6,651 bases of DNA from Actinomycetes bacterium (GCA_025455945.1 JALOLN010000108.1:1-6651); one strand, 5' to 3'; shown: positions 1-5,963, numbered from the stretch's first letter. Numbers and translations are program-made. The notes: generated by a model from the letters alone, not told the origin.

Positions 1-792
1 CCGGTCACGGCGTGGCAGGCAGCCGTCGCCGAGGCGATCCGGCGGATCGGCCGCGGTGAGATCGACAAGGTGGTGCTCGCCCGGGACCTGGTGGCGACCG
101 CCGAGGAGCCGGTCGACGTCCGGTACCTGCTGCAGCGGCTGGCCGCCGGGTACCCGGCCTGCTGGACGTTCAGCGTCGACGGGCTGGTGGGGGCGACACC
201 GGAGCTGCTCGTGCGCAGGGACGGGGACCGGGTGACGTCGCGGGTGCTGGCCGGGACGGTCCGGCGCCGCGGCGACGACGTGGCGGACGGCCGGCTGGCT
301 GCTGCCCTGCTGGGCTCCGACAAGGACCTCGAGGAGCACGAGTACGCCGTCCACTCGGTGGCCGAGGCCCTGGCGGCGCACTGCACCGACCTCGACGTGC
401 CGGACCGGCCGCACGTGCTCGCGCTGGCGAACGTCCAGCACCTCGCGACCGACGTCCGGGGCTGGCTCGCCGACCGGGCCCCGGTGCTCGCGCTGGCGGC
501 GTCCCTGCACCCGACCGCCGCCGTCTGCGGCACCCCGACCGAGCGGGCGCTGGCGGTGATCCGCGAGCTGGAGGGCATGGACCGACGGCGCTATGCCGGC
601 CCGGTCGGCTGGCTGGACGCCCAGGGGGACGGCGAGTTCGGCATCGCGCTGCGCTGCGCGGAGGTCGACGGCGACCGGCTGCGGCTGTTCGCCGGCTGCG
701 GGATCGTCGCCGGCTCAGACCCCGAGGCCGAGACCGCCGAGGCCCAGGCGAAGTTCGCCGCGGTGCGCGACGCGCTCGAGGCCGACGCCTGA
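1..792 (+). CDS. menF: Isochorismate synthase, 3' part (5' end outside window)
   Basis: Converts chorismate to isochorismate, the entry step of menaquinone synthesis; a soluble Mg-dependent enzyme of the chorismate-binding (MenF/EntC/PabB/TrpE) family. The frame is open from base 1 and encodes the C-terminal 263 residues, so perhaps 130-160 N-terminal residues are missing compared with family members of about 390-430 aa. Visible motifs, numbered from base 1: KVVLARDL at 23-30, whose Lys matches the general base of EntC/MenF; GATPELL at 64-70; LAGT at 83-86; DKDLEEHEY at 107-115 with a metal-binding Glu; LHPTAAVCGTP at 169-179; AGCGIVAGSDPEAETAEAQAK-type C-terminus. An internal GTG at 70 is not the true start, because the conserved Lys lies just before it. 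It runs convergently towards menD. Siderophore-type EntC/DhbC enzymes do the same chemistry; the men neighbours favour menaquinone. The symbol is therefore partly contextual. Confidence 0.92.
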   Translation, partial: PVTAWQAAVAEAIRRIGRGEIDKVVLARDLVATAEEPVDVRYLLQRLAAGYPACWTFSVDGLVGATPELLVRRDGDRVTSRVLAGTVRRRGDDVADGRLAAALLGSDKDLEEHEYAVHSVAEALAAHCTDLDVPDRPHVLALANVQHLATDVRGWLADRAPVLALAASLHPTAAVCGTPTERALAVIRELEGMDRRRYAGPVGWLDAQGDGEFGIALRCAEVDGDRLRLFAGCGIVAGSDPEAETAEAQAKFAAVRDALEADA

Positions 793-824
793 ACCCCCCA
801 CTCTGCACGGCATCTCCCGGCATC

Positions 825-857
825 CCCTTGGCATCAAGGGTCCCCTGATGCCAAGGG
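825..857. repeat. Inverted repeat A, 12-bp perfect arms
   Basis: CCCTTGGCATCA at 825-836 is the exact reverse complement of TGATGCCAAGGG at 846-857, with a 9-nt centre (AGGGTCCCC) that can itself pair partly. The inner part (831-852) matches the repeat in the menB-menC spacer (3788-3809) at 19 of 22 positions, so it looks like a member of the same dispersed family. It begins 32 bp after the menF stop codon. The stem is strong, but no T-run follows on either strand. Confidence 0.8.
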
Positions 858-914
858 ACGGCAGCCACGTGCCCTCCATCCGGACGACGACCGCACCCGC
901 CTCGGCCCGTCCGA

Positions 915-969
915 CCGCATGAAGGGCGCCGCAAGGCGATCTATCCGCCACACGGGACCCTTCATGCGG
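915..969. repeat. Inverted repeat B, 12-bp perfect arms with structured loop
   Basis: CCGCATGAAGGG at 915-926 is the exact reverse complement of CCCTTCATGCGG at 958-969. The 31-nt interior contains a smaller possible hairpin, GGCG (935-938) and CGCC (946-949), around a TCTAT-containing loop. Bases 920-969 align without gaps to 3761-3810 in the menB-menC spacer with 36 of 50 identities, clustered at both ends and in the central TCTAT. That pattern indicates a shared element rather than two unrelated hairpins. Confidence 0.8.
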
Positions 970-993
970 AAGGAAGGAAGGAAGGAAGGAAGG
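970..993. repeat. Tetranucleotide microsatellite (AAGG)6
   Basis: Six perfect tandem AAGG units occupy 970-993, directly abutting the right arm of inverted repeat B and ending 9 bp before the menD stop codon. With the preceding GG the plus strand is uninterrupted purine from 968 to 993, then one C, then purine again to 1002. On the menD-sense strand this is a C/T-only tract in the 3' untranslated region. It lies outside any gene, so copy-number change would not shift a reading frame. Confidence 0.95.
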
Positions 994-1002
994 CGGGGGG
1001 AG

Positions 1003-2742
1003 TCAGGCGGGGGCGGGTAGGGCGGCCGTGACGGCGGCGGCGACCGCCGCACGTAGGCGAGCCTGCAGCCCCGGCACGGCCCGGCGGTCGGTCCGGACCT
1101 GGACGACCCGCAGCCCGGCCCGCGGGTCCAGCGCCGCCGCCACCGCCTCCGCGGCCGTGCTCACCCTGGTCAGCGGGGTGCCCGTCGCCCCGCACAGCGC
1201 CGCCAGGTCGACCCCGTGCGGTGTCCCGAACACCCGCTCGAAGGACGCCGCGTGCTCGGGGGCACCCTGTTCGAGCAGGCCGAAGATCGCGCCGCCGTCG
1301 TTGTCCAGGACGACCAGCGTGAGGTCCGGCCGCGGCTCGTCCGGGCCGAGGACCAGCCCGTTCGCGTCGTGCAGCAGGGTGAGGTCGCCGAGCAGCGCGA
1401 ACGCCGGGCCACCTCCGGCCGCCTGCCAGGCGAGCGCGGCGCCCACGGCGGTCGAGACCGTCCCGTCGATGCCCGCCGCACCGCGGTTGGCCAGCACCCG
1501 GACCCCCGTCCGCGGCCGGCCCGCGACGAAGAGGTCTCGCACCGGCATCGACGACCCGGCGACGAGCAGCGCCCCGGCCGGCAGGGCCGCCAGCAGGTCG
1601 CGGGCCACCCGGGGCTCGGCGGCCGGCAGCTCGTCGAGCACCGCGTCGACGGCGTGGGCAGCGGCTGCGGACGCCGTCCGCCAGTCAGCCAGCCACTCCG
1701 CGTCGAGGCCCGCGTGGTGGGGATCGGCCGGCGGGGGTGTCGGCAGCGCGGGCAGCACCCGGGCCGCCGAGCGCGCGGCGTCGGCCCAGCGGGCGGTGGG
1801 TGTCACGACGTCCACCCGCACCCGCGGGTCCTGCAGCAGCGCCTGGACCGGCCGGGCCAACGTCGGCCGGCCGACGACCAGGACGCGGTCGGGGCGCAGC
1901 CGGTCCCACGCCGGGTCGGCGAGCAGCAGTGCGCCGGCGGCCATGGCCAGCGGCCCGGACCGAGCGTTGCCGCTCGGCTCCGAGAGCACCGGCCAGCCGC
2001 AGGCCTCGGCGAGCCGGACGGCGGCCTCACCCAGCGCGGCCGGGGCGTCGCCCACGAGGACCAGGGTCCGCCGCGGGCCACCGGCCGGAACGAGCGTCGG
2101 TGCCGGACCGGGGACCGGGGGACCGACGACCCTGGTCCACGGGGTCCCGTCCGGCCGGCCGGCCAGCGGCTCGACCCACGTCGGGTCGCCGTCCGGGACC
2201 AGCGGCTCGCGCAGGGCCACGTTGAGGTGCACCGGTCCCGGGTCACGGGTCAGCACCCCGGTGGCGGCCGCCAGGGCCCGGCAGACCAGCGCCCGCCAGT
2301 AGGCGTGCTGGCCCCGCTCCGCGACCGGGGCGCCCACCTCGTGGAACAGCCGGACCGCATCCCCGAACAGGCCGAGCTGGCCGACCGTCTGGTTCGCCCC
2401 CGTGGCCCGCAGCTCCGGTGGCCGGTCGGCGGTCAGCACGACGAGGGGGACGCCGGCCTCGGCCGCCTCAAGCACCGCGGGGTGGAGGTTCGCGGTGGCC
2501 GTCCCCGACGTGGTGAGCACCGGCACCGGCGCAGCGGATGCCTTGGCCAGCCCGAGGGCGAGGAACCCGGCGGAGCGCTCGTCGATCCGCACGTGCAGCC
2601 GCAGCCGGCCGGCGGCGTCCGCCGCGTGCAGGGCCATGGCGAGCGGTGCCGACCGGGAACCGGGCGAGACGACCGCCTCACGGCAGCCGCCGCGCACCAG
2701 CTCGTCGACGAGGACCTCGGCGAGGGCGGTGGACGGGTTCAT
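1003..2742 (-). CDS. menD: 2-succinyl-5-enolpyruvyl-6-hydroxy-3-cyclohexene-1-carboxylate synthase (SEPHCHC synthase)
   Basis: Thiamine-diphosphate enzyme that decarboxylates 2-oxoglutarate and adds the resulting succinyl semialdehyde carbanion to isochorismate, giving SEPHCHC; the first committed menaquinone step, cytosolic. The ATG at 2742 gives 579 aa, normal for the family. It starts MNPSTALAEVLVDEL, and an upstream in-frame ATG (2787) would add 15 unconserved residues inside menC. Visible motifs: SPGSRSAPL at 26-34; IDERSAGF at 53-60, whose Glu55 falls at the same number as the catalytic ThDP-activating Glu of E. coli MenD; GANQT at 115-119 with Gln118; the ThDP/Mg motif from GDL at 452 through HDANG to LDNDGG near 479-484. 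The start ATG overlaps the menC stop as ATGA, implying translational coupling; no good Shine-Dalgarno is visible. It is the last gene of the menB-menC-menD unit. M. tuberculosis MenD is known to be feedback-inhibited by DHNA; I did not establish whether that site is present here. Confidence 0.97.
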   Translation of the reverse strand: MNPSTALAEVLVDELVRGGCREAVVSPGSRSAPLAMALHAADAAGRLRLHVRIDERSAGFLALGLAKASAAPVPVLTTSGTATANLHPAVLEAAEAGVPLVVLTADRPPELRATGANQTVGQLGLFGDAVRLFHEVGAPVAERGQHAYWRALVCRALAAATGVLTRDPGPVHLNVALREPLVPDGDPTWVEPLAGRPDGTPWTRVVGPPVPGPAPTLVPAGGPRRTLVLVGDAPAALGEAAVRLAEACGWPVLSEPSGNARSGPLAMAAGALLLADPAWDRLRPDRVLVVGRPTLARPVQALLQDPRVRVDVVTPTARWADAARSAARVLPALPTPPPADPHHAGLDAEWLADWRTASAAAAHAVDAVLDELPAAEPRVARDLLAALPAGALLVAGSSMPVRDLFVAGRPRTGVRVLANRGAAGIDGTVSTAVGAALAWQAAGGGPAFALLGDLTLLHDANGLVLGPDEPRPDLTLVVLDNDGGAIFGLLEQGAPEHAASFERVFGTPHGVDLAALCGATGTPLTRVSTAAEAVAAALDPRAGLRVVQVRTDRRAVPGLQARLRAAVAAAVTAALPAPA

Positions 2743-3731
2743 GACCCGGCCATGATCGCGTACGTGTCGGCCAGCCGCGACCGCCACCAGGCCACCCGCC
2801 CCGGCGGCGCGGCCAGCTCGGCCACCAGGCCCGGGTCGGGCTCCGGTCGGGCGACGGGCAGGAGCCCGTCGTGCGGCAGCAGCCGGTCACGCACCACGTC
2901 GGCGGCGAGCAGCCGGCCGGACCCCAGGCCGCACGCGTACGGCAGGTCCGGCAGCGCCGCGGCCAGCGCCGCCCCGGCCGCCAGCCCGACCGAGGTGTCC
3001 AGGGCGCTGGAGACGACGGCGGGCAGGCCCACCACCCGGACGACGTCCAGCGCGGCACGCACGCCGCCGAGGGGCGCAACCTTGACGACCACGAGGTCAG
3101 CGGCGGCGCGCAGCGCGGCGACCCGGACCGGATCGGTGGGGTCGCCGGACTTGCGCACCCCCTCGTCGACGGCGATGAGCACGTCGGTCCGCTGCTCGCG
3201 CAGCCGGTCGCGCAGCTGCGCGGTCTCGGCCAGGGTCCGGCAGGGCTGCTCGACGTACTCGAGCGGGCCGTCCGCCGTGAGCCGCTGCAGCGCGTCGGCG
3301 GCCGCGGGCACCGACCAGGCGCCGTTGGCGTCCACCCGGACCCGGCCGTCCGGGCCGAGGGCGGCGCGGACGGCGGCCAGCCGCGCCACGTCGTCCTCGA
3401 GGCTCTGCCCCGGCTCGGCGACCTTGACCTTGGCCACGGTGCAGCCACCGGACTCGGTGACGATCCGCCGCGCGTCGGTCGGGTCCACCGCGGGGACGAT
3501 CGCGTTGACCGGCACCTGGTCGCGTCGTGGCGACGGCCAGCCTCCCCACCCGCCCTCGACGGCGGCGGCCAGCCAGCGGGCGGCCTCGGCGGGCGGGTAC
3601 TCCGGGAACGGCGCGAACTCCCCCCAGCCCGTCGGCCCGTCCAGCAGCACCGCCTCGCGGACGGCGATGCCCCGGAACCTCGTCTGCAGCGGCAGCACCA
3701 CGACGTGGACGGCGTCCAGCAGGTCGGCCAA
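2739..3731 (-). CDS. menC: o-Succinylbenzoate synthase, probable TTG start
   Basis: Enolase-superfamily enzyme that dehydrates SHCHC to o-succinylbenzoate (OSB) with a divalent metal; cytosolic. From TTG at 3731 the product is 330 aa, a usual length for the actinobacterial form. The N-terminal capping region has TRFRG (17-21) and GWGEFAPFPEY (35-45). In the barrel domain, KVK at 101-103 supplies the catalytic Lys pair, DAN at 134-136, EQP at 161-163 and DE at 189-190 supply the three metal ligands, and K217 is the opposing catalytic Lys. The start is uncertain: no in-frame ATG or GTG lies between the upstream repeat and the conserved region, and TTG gives the expected N-terminus (MADLLDAVHVV). 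In-frame GTGs two to three residues into the VHVVV segment are weaker alternatives. It follows menB after a 91-bp spacer and overlaps menD by ATGA. The frame stays open upstream to 4421, but that part is antisense-type noise within menB. Confidence 0.94.
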   Translation of the reverse strand: MADLLDAVHVVVLPLQTRFRGIAVREAVLLDGPTGWGEFAPFPEYPPAEAARWLAAAVEGGWGGWPSPRRDQVPVNAIVPAVDPTDARRIVTESGGCTVAKVKVAEPGQSLEDDVARLAAVRAALGPDGRVRVDANGAWSVPAAADALQRLTADGPLEYVEQPCRTLAETAQLRDRLREQRTDVLIAVDEGVRKSGDPTDPVRVAALRAAADLVVVKVAPLGGVRAALDVVRVVGLPAVVSSALDTSVGLAAGAALAAALPDLPYACGLGSGRLLAADVVRDRLLPHDGLLPVARPEPDPGLVAELAAPPGRVAWWRSRLADTYAIMAGS

Positions 3732-3822
3732 CGGCGGCAGCCAGCGTCCCGCGCCCCCCGTGAAGGGCGCGTGGCTGCGGTCTATTGGCCTCAAGGGTCC
3801 CTTGATGCGTCTCGGGGGTGGG
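3732..3822. other. Spacer between menB and menC
   Basis: A 91-bp gap inside an otherwise tight minus-strand unit. Most of it is the family repeat at 3761-3810. No gene or convincing separate promoter for menC is visible, and no clear Shine-Dalgarno stands at a good distance before the TTG. The nearest G-rich stretch, 3754-3759, is about 22 bases upstream. Confidence 0.7.
3761..3810. repeat. Repeat C, dispersed-family copy in the menB-menC spacer
   Basis: Aligns to repeat B (920-969) over 50 ungapped columns with 36 identities: TGAAGGGCGC at the left end, TCTAT in the middle, and GGG(A/T)CCCTT(C/G)ATGCG at the right. It contains the near-perfect palindrome TCAAGGG-T-CCCTTGA at 3791-3805, and 3788-3809 matches repeat A at 19 of 22 positions. 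Unlike B, its outer ends pair poorly and the local palindrome is favoured. It lies just downstream of the menB stop in the transcript and could cause partial termination, mRNA processing or 3'-end protection. Function is inference. Confidence 0.75.
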
Positions 3823-4719
3823 TCAGGGGCGCCGGGGGAAGCGGGAGAAGTCCGGACGGCGGTGCTCCTGGTAGGCGTTGCGGCCCTCCTGCCCCTCCTC
3901 GGACAGGTAGAAGAGCATCGTGGCGTCCCCCGCCAGCTGCTGGATGCCGGCCAGGCCGTCGTCCGCGGCGTTGAGGCTGGCCTTGAGCATGCGCAGGGCC
4001 AGCGGTGACAGCTCGAGCATCCGTCGGCACCAGGCGACGGTCTCCTCCTCCAGCTCGGCCAGCGGGACGACGGCGTTGACCAGCCCCCAGTCCAGGGCCG
4101 TCCGCGCGTCGTACTGCCGGCAGAGGAACCACACCTCGCGGGCCCGCTTCTGCCCGATCTGGCGGGCGAGCAGCCCGGAGCCGTAGCCGCCGTCGAACGA
4201 CCCGACCATCGGCCCGGTCTGGCCGAACCGGGCGTTGTCCGCGGCGATGGTGAGGTCGCACACGATGTGCAGGACGTGCCCGCCGCCGACGGCGTAGCCG
4301 GCGACCATCGCGACGACCGGCTTGGGCGTCCGCCGGATCTGGACCTGCAGGTCCAGCACGTTGAGCCGGCCGATGCCCTTCTGCGCGACCTCGTCGTCCC
4401 CGAGGTACCCGTCGTCGCCACGCACCATCTGGTCCCCGCCGGAGCAGAAGGCGTAGTCGCCCGCCCCGGTGAGCACGATGGCCCCGATCCGGTCGTCGTC
4501 GCGGGCGACGCCGAACGCGTGCTGCAGCTCGAACAGCGTCTGCGGCCGGAACGCGTTGCGCTTGTGCGGCCGGTCGATCGTGAGCTTCGCGATCCCCTCG
4601 GCGGTCTCGTACCGGATGTCCCGGTAGTCCCCGGCGGCCACCCACTCCGCGGCGGGCCGGATCGTCGTGCGGGCCGGGTCTCCCCCGTCGTCGAGCCGGG
4701 GCGGGTTCTCGAGCGTCAC
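3823..4719 (-). CDS. menB: 1,4-Dihydroxy-2-naphthoyl-CoA synthase
   Basis: Crotonase-fold enzyme that closes the second ring of OSB-CoA by Dieckmann-type condensation to give DHNA-CoA; cytosolic hexamer in characterised relatives. The GTG at 4719 gives 298 aa, near the usual 285-315. The longer frame from ATG 4812 would run into menE on the other strand and adds no conserved residues. Motifs: EWVAAGDYRDIRYE at 25-38, RPHKRNAFRP at 50-59, oxyanion-hole SGGDQ at 93-97, GYAVGGGHVLHIVCDLTIAA at 141-160, and QTGPMVGSFDGGYGS at 167-181, which together are diagnostic for MenB rather than generic enoyl-CoA hydratases. Gly169 in QTGP is the residue type of E. coli-like MenB that use bicarbonate as cofactor, whereas I recall an Asp here in M. 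tuberculosis. First gene of menB-menC-menD, divergent from menE. No Shine-Dalgarno is obvious, and a -10-like hexamer 8 nt upstream suggests a leaderless mRNA. Confidence 0.97.
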   Translation of the reverse strand: MTLENPPRLDDGGDPARTTIRPAAEWVAAGDYRDIRYETAEGIAKLTIDRPHKRNAFRPQTLFELQHAFGVARDDDRIGAIVLTGAGDYAFCSGGDQMVRGDDGYLGDDEVAQKGIGRLNVLDLQVQIRRTPKPVVAMVAGYAVGGGHVLHIVCDLTIAADNARFGQTGPMVGSFDGGYGSGLLARQIGQKRAREVWFLCRQYDARTALDWGLVNAVVPLAELEEETVAWCRRMLELSPLALRMLKASLNAADDGLAGIQQLAGDATMLFYLSEEGQEGRNAYQEHRRPDFSRFPRRP

Positions 4720-4727
4720 GGGCCCCA

Positions 4728-4733
4728 AGGGTA
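4728..4733 (-). promoter_or_regulatory. Putative -10 element for menB-menC-menD
   Basis: On the minus strand TACCCT (TANNNT class) ends 8 nt before the menB GTG, the spacing expected if transcription starts at or next to the start codon. The -35 position has no TTGACA-like match and falls over the putative -10 of menE. Support is spacing plus the absence of a ribosome-binding site; the hexamer alone is weak. Confidence 0.35.
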
Positions 4734-4751
4734 GAGGGTGCCCGGTCCCCC

Positions 4752-4757
4752 TACTGT
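4752..4757 (+). promoter_or_regulatory. Putative -10 element for menE-menA
   Basis: TACTGT (TANNNT class) ends 9 nt before the menE ATG, again consistent with a leaderless or nearly leaderless transcript. The bases between it and the ATG (GGGGCCGCC) contain no AGGAG-type site. The -35 region (about 4729-4734) is unremarkable and overlaps the putative menB -10. Inference from position and pattern only. Confidence 0.35.
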
Positions 4758-4766
4758 GGGGCCGCC

Positions 4767-5963
4767 ATGTCGCACCGACGCCTCCTCGCCCACGACGCGG
4801 CCGACCCGGCACTGGTGCAGCCGCTGCTCGCGGCCGCCCTCGCCGGGACCGGGCCGGCGCTGCTGCCGCTGCCCGGCGGTCCCGAGCCGGCTCGCCGCGC
4901 GCTGCTGGCCGCGCTGGACCCGGACCAGCCGCTGGAGCGTGACGACATCGCGGTGGTCGTCCCCACCTCGGGCAGCACGGGAACGCCCAAGGGGGCGCTG
5001 CTCACCGCGGACGCCGTCCGGGCGTCGGTGCGCGCGACCCACCGGCGGCTCGACGGCCCCGGCCGCTGGGTGCTGGCGCTGCCGGTGACGCACGTGGCCG
5101 GGCTGATGGTGCTGGCCCGCTCGCTCGAGGCGGGCACCGACCCGGTCGTCGTCGACCTCACCTCGGGGTTCCGGCCGGGGGCGTTCGCCGCAGCCGTGCC
5201 GGAGCGGACGAGCGACCCCCTGTACACCTCGCTGGTCCCCACGCAGCTGGGCCGGCTGCTCGACGCGGGCACCGACCTCGACGCCTTCGCCGCGGTGCTC
5301 CTCGGGGGCGGCCCGGCGCCCCCCGGGCTGGTCGCGCGCGCCCGGGCCCAAGGCGTCCGGGTGGTCACCACCTACGGGATGAGCGAGACCTGCGGGGGCT
5401 GCGTCTACGACGGCACCCCGCTGGACGGCGTCGCGGTCGACCTGACCACCGACGGCCGCGTCCGGATCGGTGGACCGGTGCTCTGCTGCGGCTACCGGCT
5501 GCGTCCGGACCTCACGGCGCTGGCATTCGACCCCGTCGGCCGGCTGGTCACCCAGGACGTCGGGCGGATCGCCGCCGACGGCCGGCTCGAGGTGCTCGGC
5601 CGGGCCGACGACGTCGTCGTCACCGGGGGTGTCAACGTCCCGGCGGCGCTGGTCGAGAGCGTCCTCGCCGGCCACCCCGCGGTGGGCGCCGTGGCGGTCG
5701 TCGGCGTCCCCGACCCGCGCTGGGGCCAGCGGGTCGTTGCGGTGGTGGCGCCGGCCGCCCACGATGCCGGGCCCGAGCTCGCCGAGCTGCGCCGGTTCGC
5801 GGCGGACCGGCTGCCGCCCGCCGCCCTGCCGCGGCAGCTGGTCATCGTCGCGCAGCTGCCCGTGCTCGCGCCGGGCAAGCCGGACCGCCGGGCGGTGCGT
5901 GGCCTCGTCGCCGCCGACAGCCCGGCGGACCCGCCGGCGGGAAGTCCGCGAGGAGGGCCATGA
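4767..5963 (+). CDS. menE: o-Succinylbenzoate-CoA ligase
   Basis: Adenylate-forming (ANL) enzyme that activates OSB with ATP and couples it to CoA, supplying the MenB substrate; cytosolic. The ATG at 4767 gives 398 aa, shorter than the roughly 450-490 aa of E. coli and Bacillus MenE but, as far as I recall, usual for actinobacteria; the reduction is ahead of the P-loop, which starts already at residue 66. ANL motifs in order: PTSGSTGTPKGALL at 66-79, LPVTHVAGLM at 105-114, LLGGGPAP at 178-185, TTYGMSETCGGC at 201-212, QDVGRIAADGRLEVLGRADD at 263-282 with the ATP-ribose Asp264, and the C-terminal PGKPDRRAV with catalytic Lys371. A Pro/Gly/Ala-rich tail of about 20 residues follows. The TGA overlaps the menA ATG (ATGA), and the last codons carry the menA ribosome-binding site. 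It is divergent from menB, so this step is transcribed opposite to the previous and next ones. Confidence 0.96.
   Translation: MSHRRLLAHDAADPALVQPLLAAALAGTGPALLPLPGGPEPARRALLAALDPDQPLERDDIAVVVPTSGSTGTPKGALLTADAVRASVRATHRRLDGPGRWVLALPVTHVAGLMVLARSLEAGTDPVVVDLTSGFRPGAFAAAVPERTSDPLYTSLVPTQLGRLLDAGTDLDAFAAVLLGGGPAPPGLVARARAQGVRVVTTYGMSETCGGCVYDGTPLDGVAVDLTTDGRVRIGGPVLCCGYRLRPDLTALAFDPVGRLVTQDVGRIAADGRLEVLGRADDVVVTGGVNVPAALVESVLAGHPAVGAVAVVGVPDPRWGQRVVAVVAPAAHDAGPELAELRRFAADRLPPAALPRQLVIVAQLPVLAPGKPDRRAVRGLVAADSPADPPAGSPRGGP
5951..5956 (+). promoter_or_regulatory. Shine-Dalgarno site of menA inside the menE 3' end
   Basis: A full AGGAGG lies 3 nt before the menA ATG (5960), within the last codons of menE. 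It is the clearest ribosome-binding site in the window, though the spacing is shorter than optimal. It fixes the menA start and shows that menA can be initiated directly as well as by coupling through the ATGA overlap. Confidence 0.8.

Larger units (their letters stand above)
825..969. terminator. Probable bidirectional terminator region between menF and menD
   Basis: Two GC-rich perfect 12-bp stems sit between genes that end towards each other, where a two-way transcription stop is expected. Neither stem is followed by a U-tract, so this would be the U-less hairpin type often proposed for high-GC actinobacteria, or a Rho-assisted stop. Placement and structure are seen; the termination function is inference. 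Confidence 0.4.
793..1002. other. Convergent intergenic region between menF and menD
   Basis: This 210-bp stretch separates the TGA of the isochorismate synthase from the TGA of menD on the other strand. I see no plausible gene in it; open frames crossing it are extensions of out-of-frame shadows. It holds two perfect 12-bp inverted repeats (arms 825-836/846-857 and 915-926/958-969) and an (AAGG)6 tract (970-993). Since both flanking genes end here, its likely role is transcription termination from both sides. Confidence 0.8.

Noticed and set aside
805..872. GCACG (805-809) and CGTGC (868-872) as an outer arm around repeat A
   Set aside because: Five bases 58 bp apart are expected by chance at this GC content and are not supported by the other copies.
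170..934. 254-codon minus-strand frame opposite menF
   Set aside because: Arg/Pro-rich shadow translation that covers the conserved isochorismate synthase region and runs into the repeat-containing intergenic DNA.
825..969. CRISPR-like array from the repeated motifs
   Set aside because: Only two unequal inverted repeats occur here, without regular spacers or a direct-repeat unit, and no cas gene is nearby.
825..969. Riboswitch or structured regulatory RNA upstream of a gene
   Set aside because: Both flanking genes end here rather than start, so there is no downstream gene for a leader to control.
1216..4008. 930-codon open frame on the plus strand, antisense to menD and menC and reaching into menB
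   Set aside because: Its product is low-complexity Arg/Gly/Pro-rich with no family motif, it spans gene boundaries and intergenic repeat C, and such long antisense frames are typical when real genes have G/C-only third positions.
3732..4421. Upstream extension of the menC frame as a menB-antiphase fusion
   Set aside because: The added part is an out-of-frame reading of menB plus repeat C. No MenC homology appears before about 3731.
4720..4812. Upstream ATG extension of menB
   Set aside because: It would add 31 residues rich in Arg, Gly and Pro, overlap the start of menE on the other strand and erase the divergent promoter region; conserved MenB sequence begins only after GTG 4719.
4716..5762. 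348-codon minus-strand frame opposite menE
   Set aside because: Arg/Gly/Asp-rich product without recognisable domains; it lies entirely on the complement of menE, whose ANL motifs are clear.
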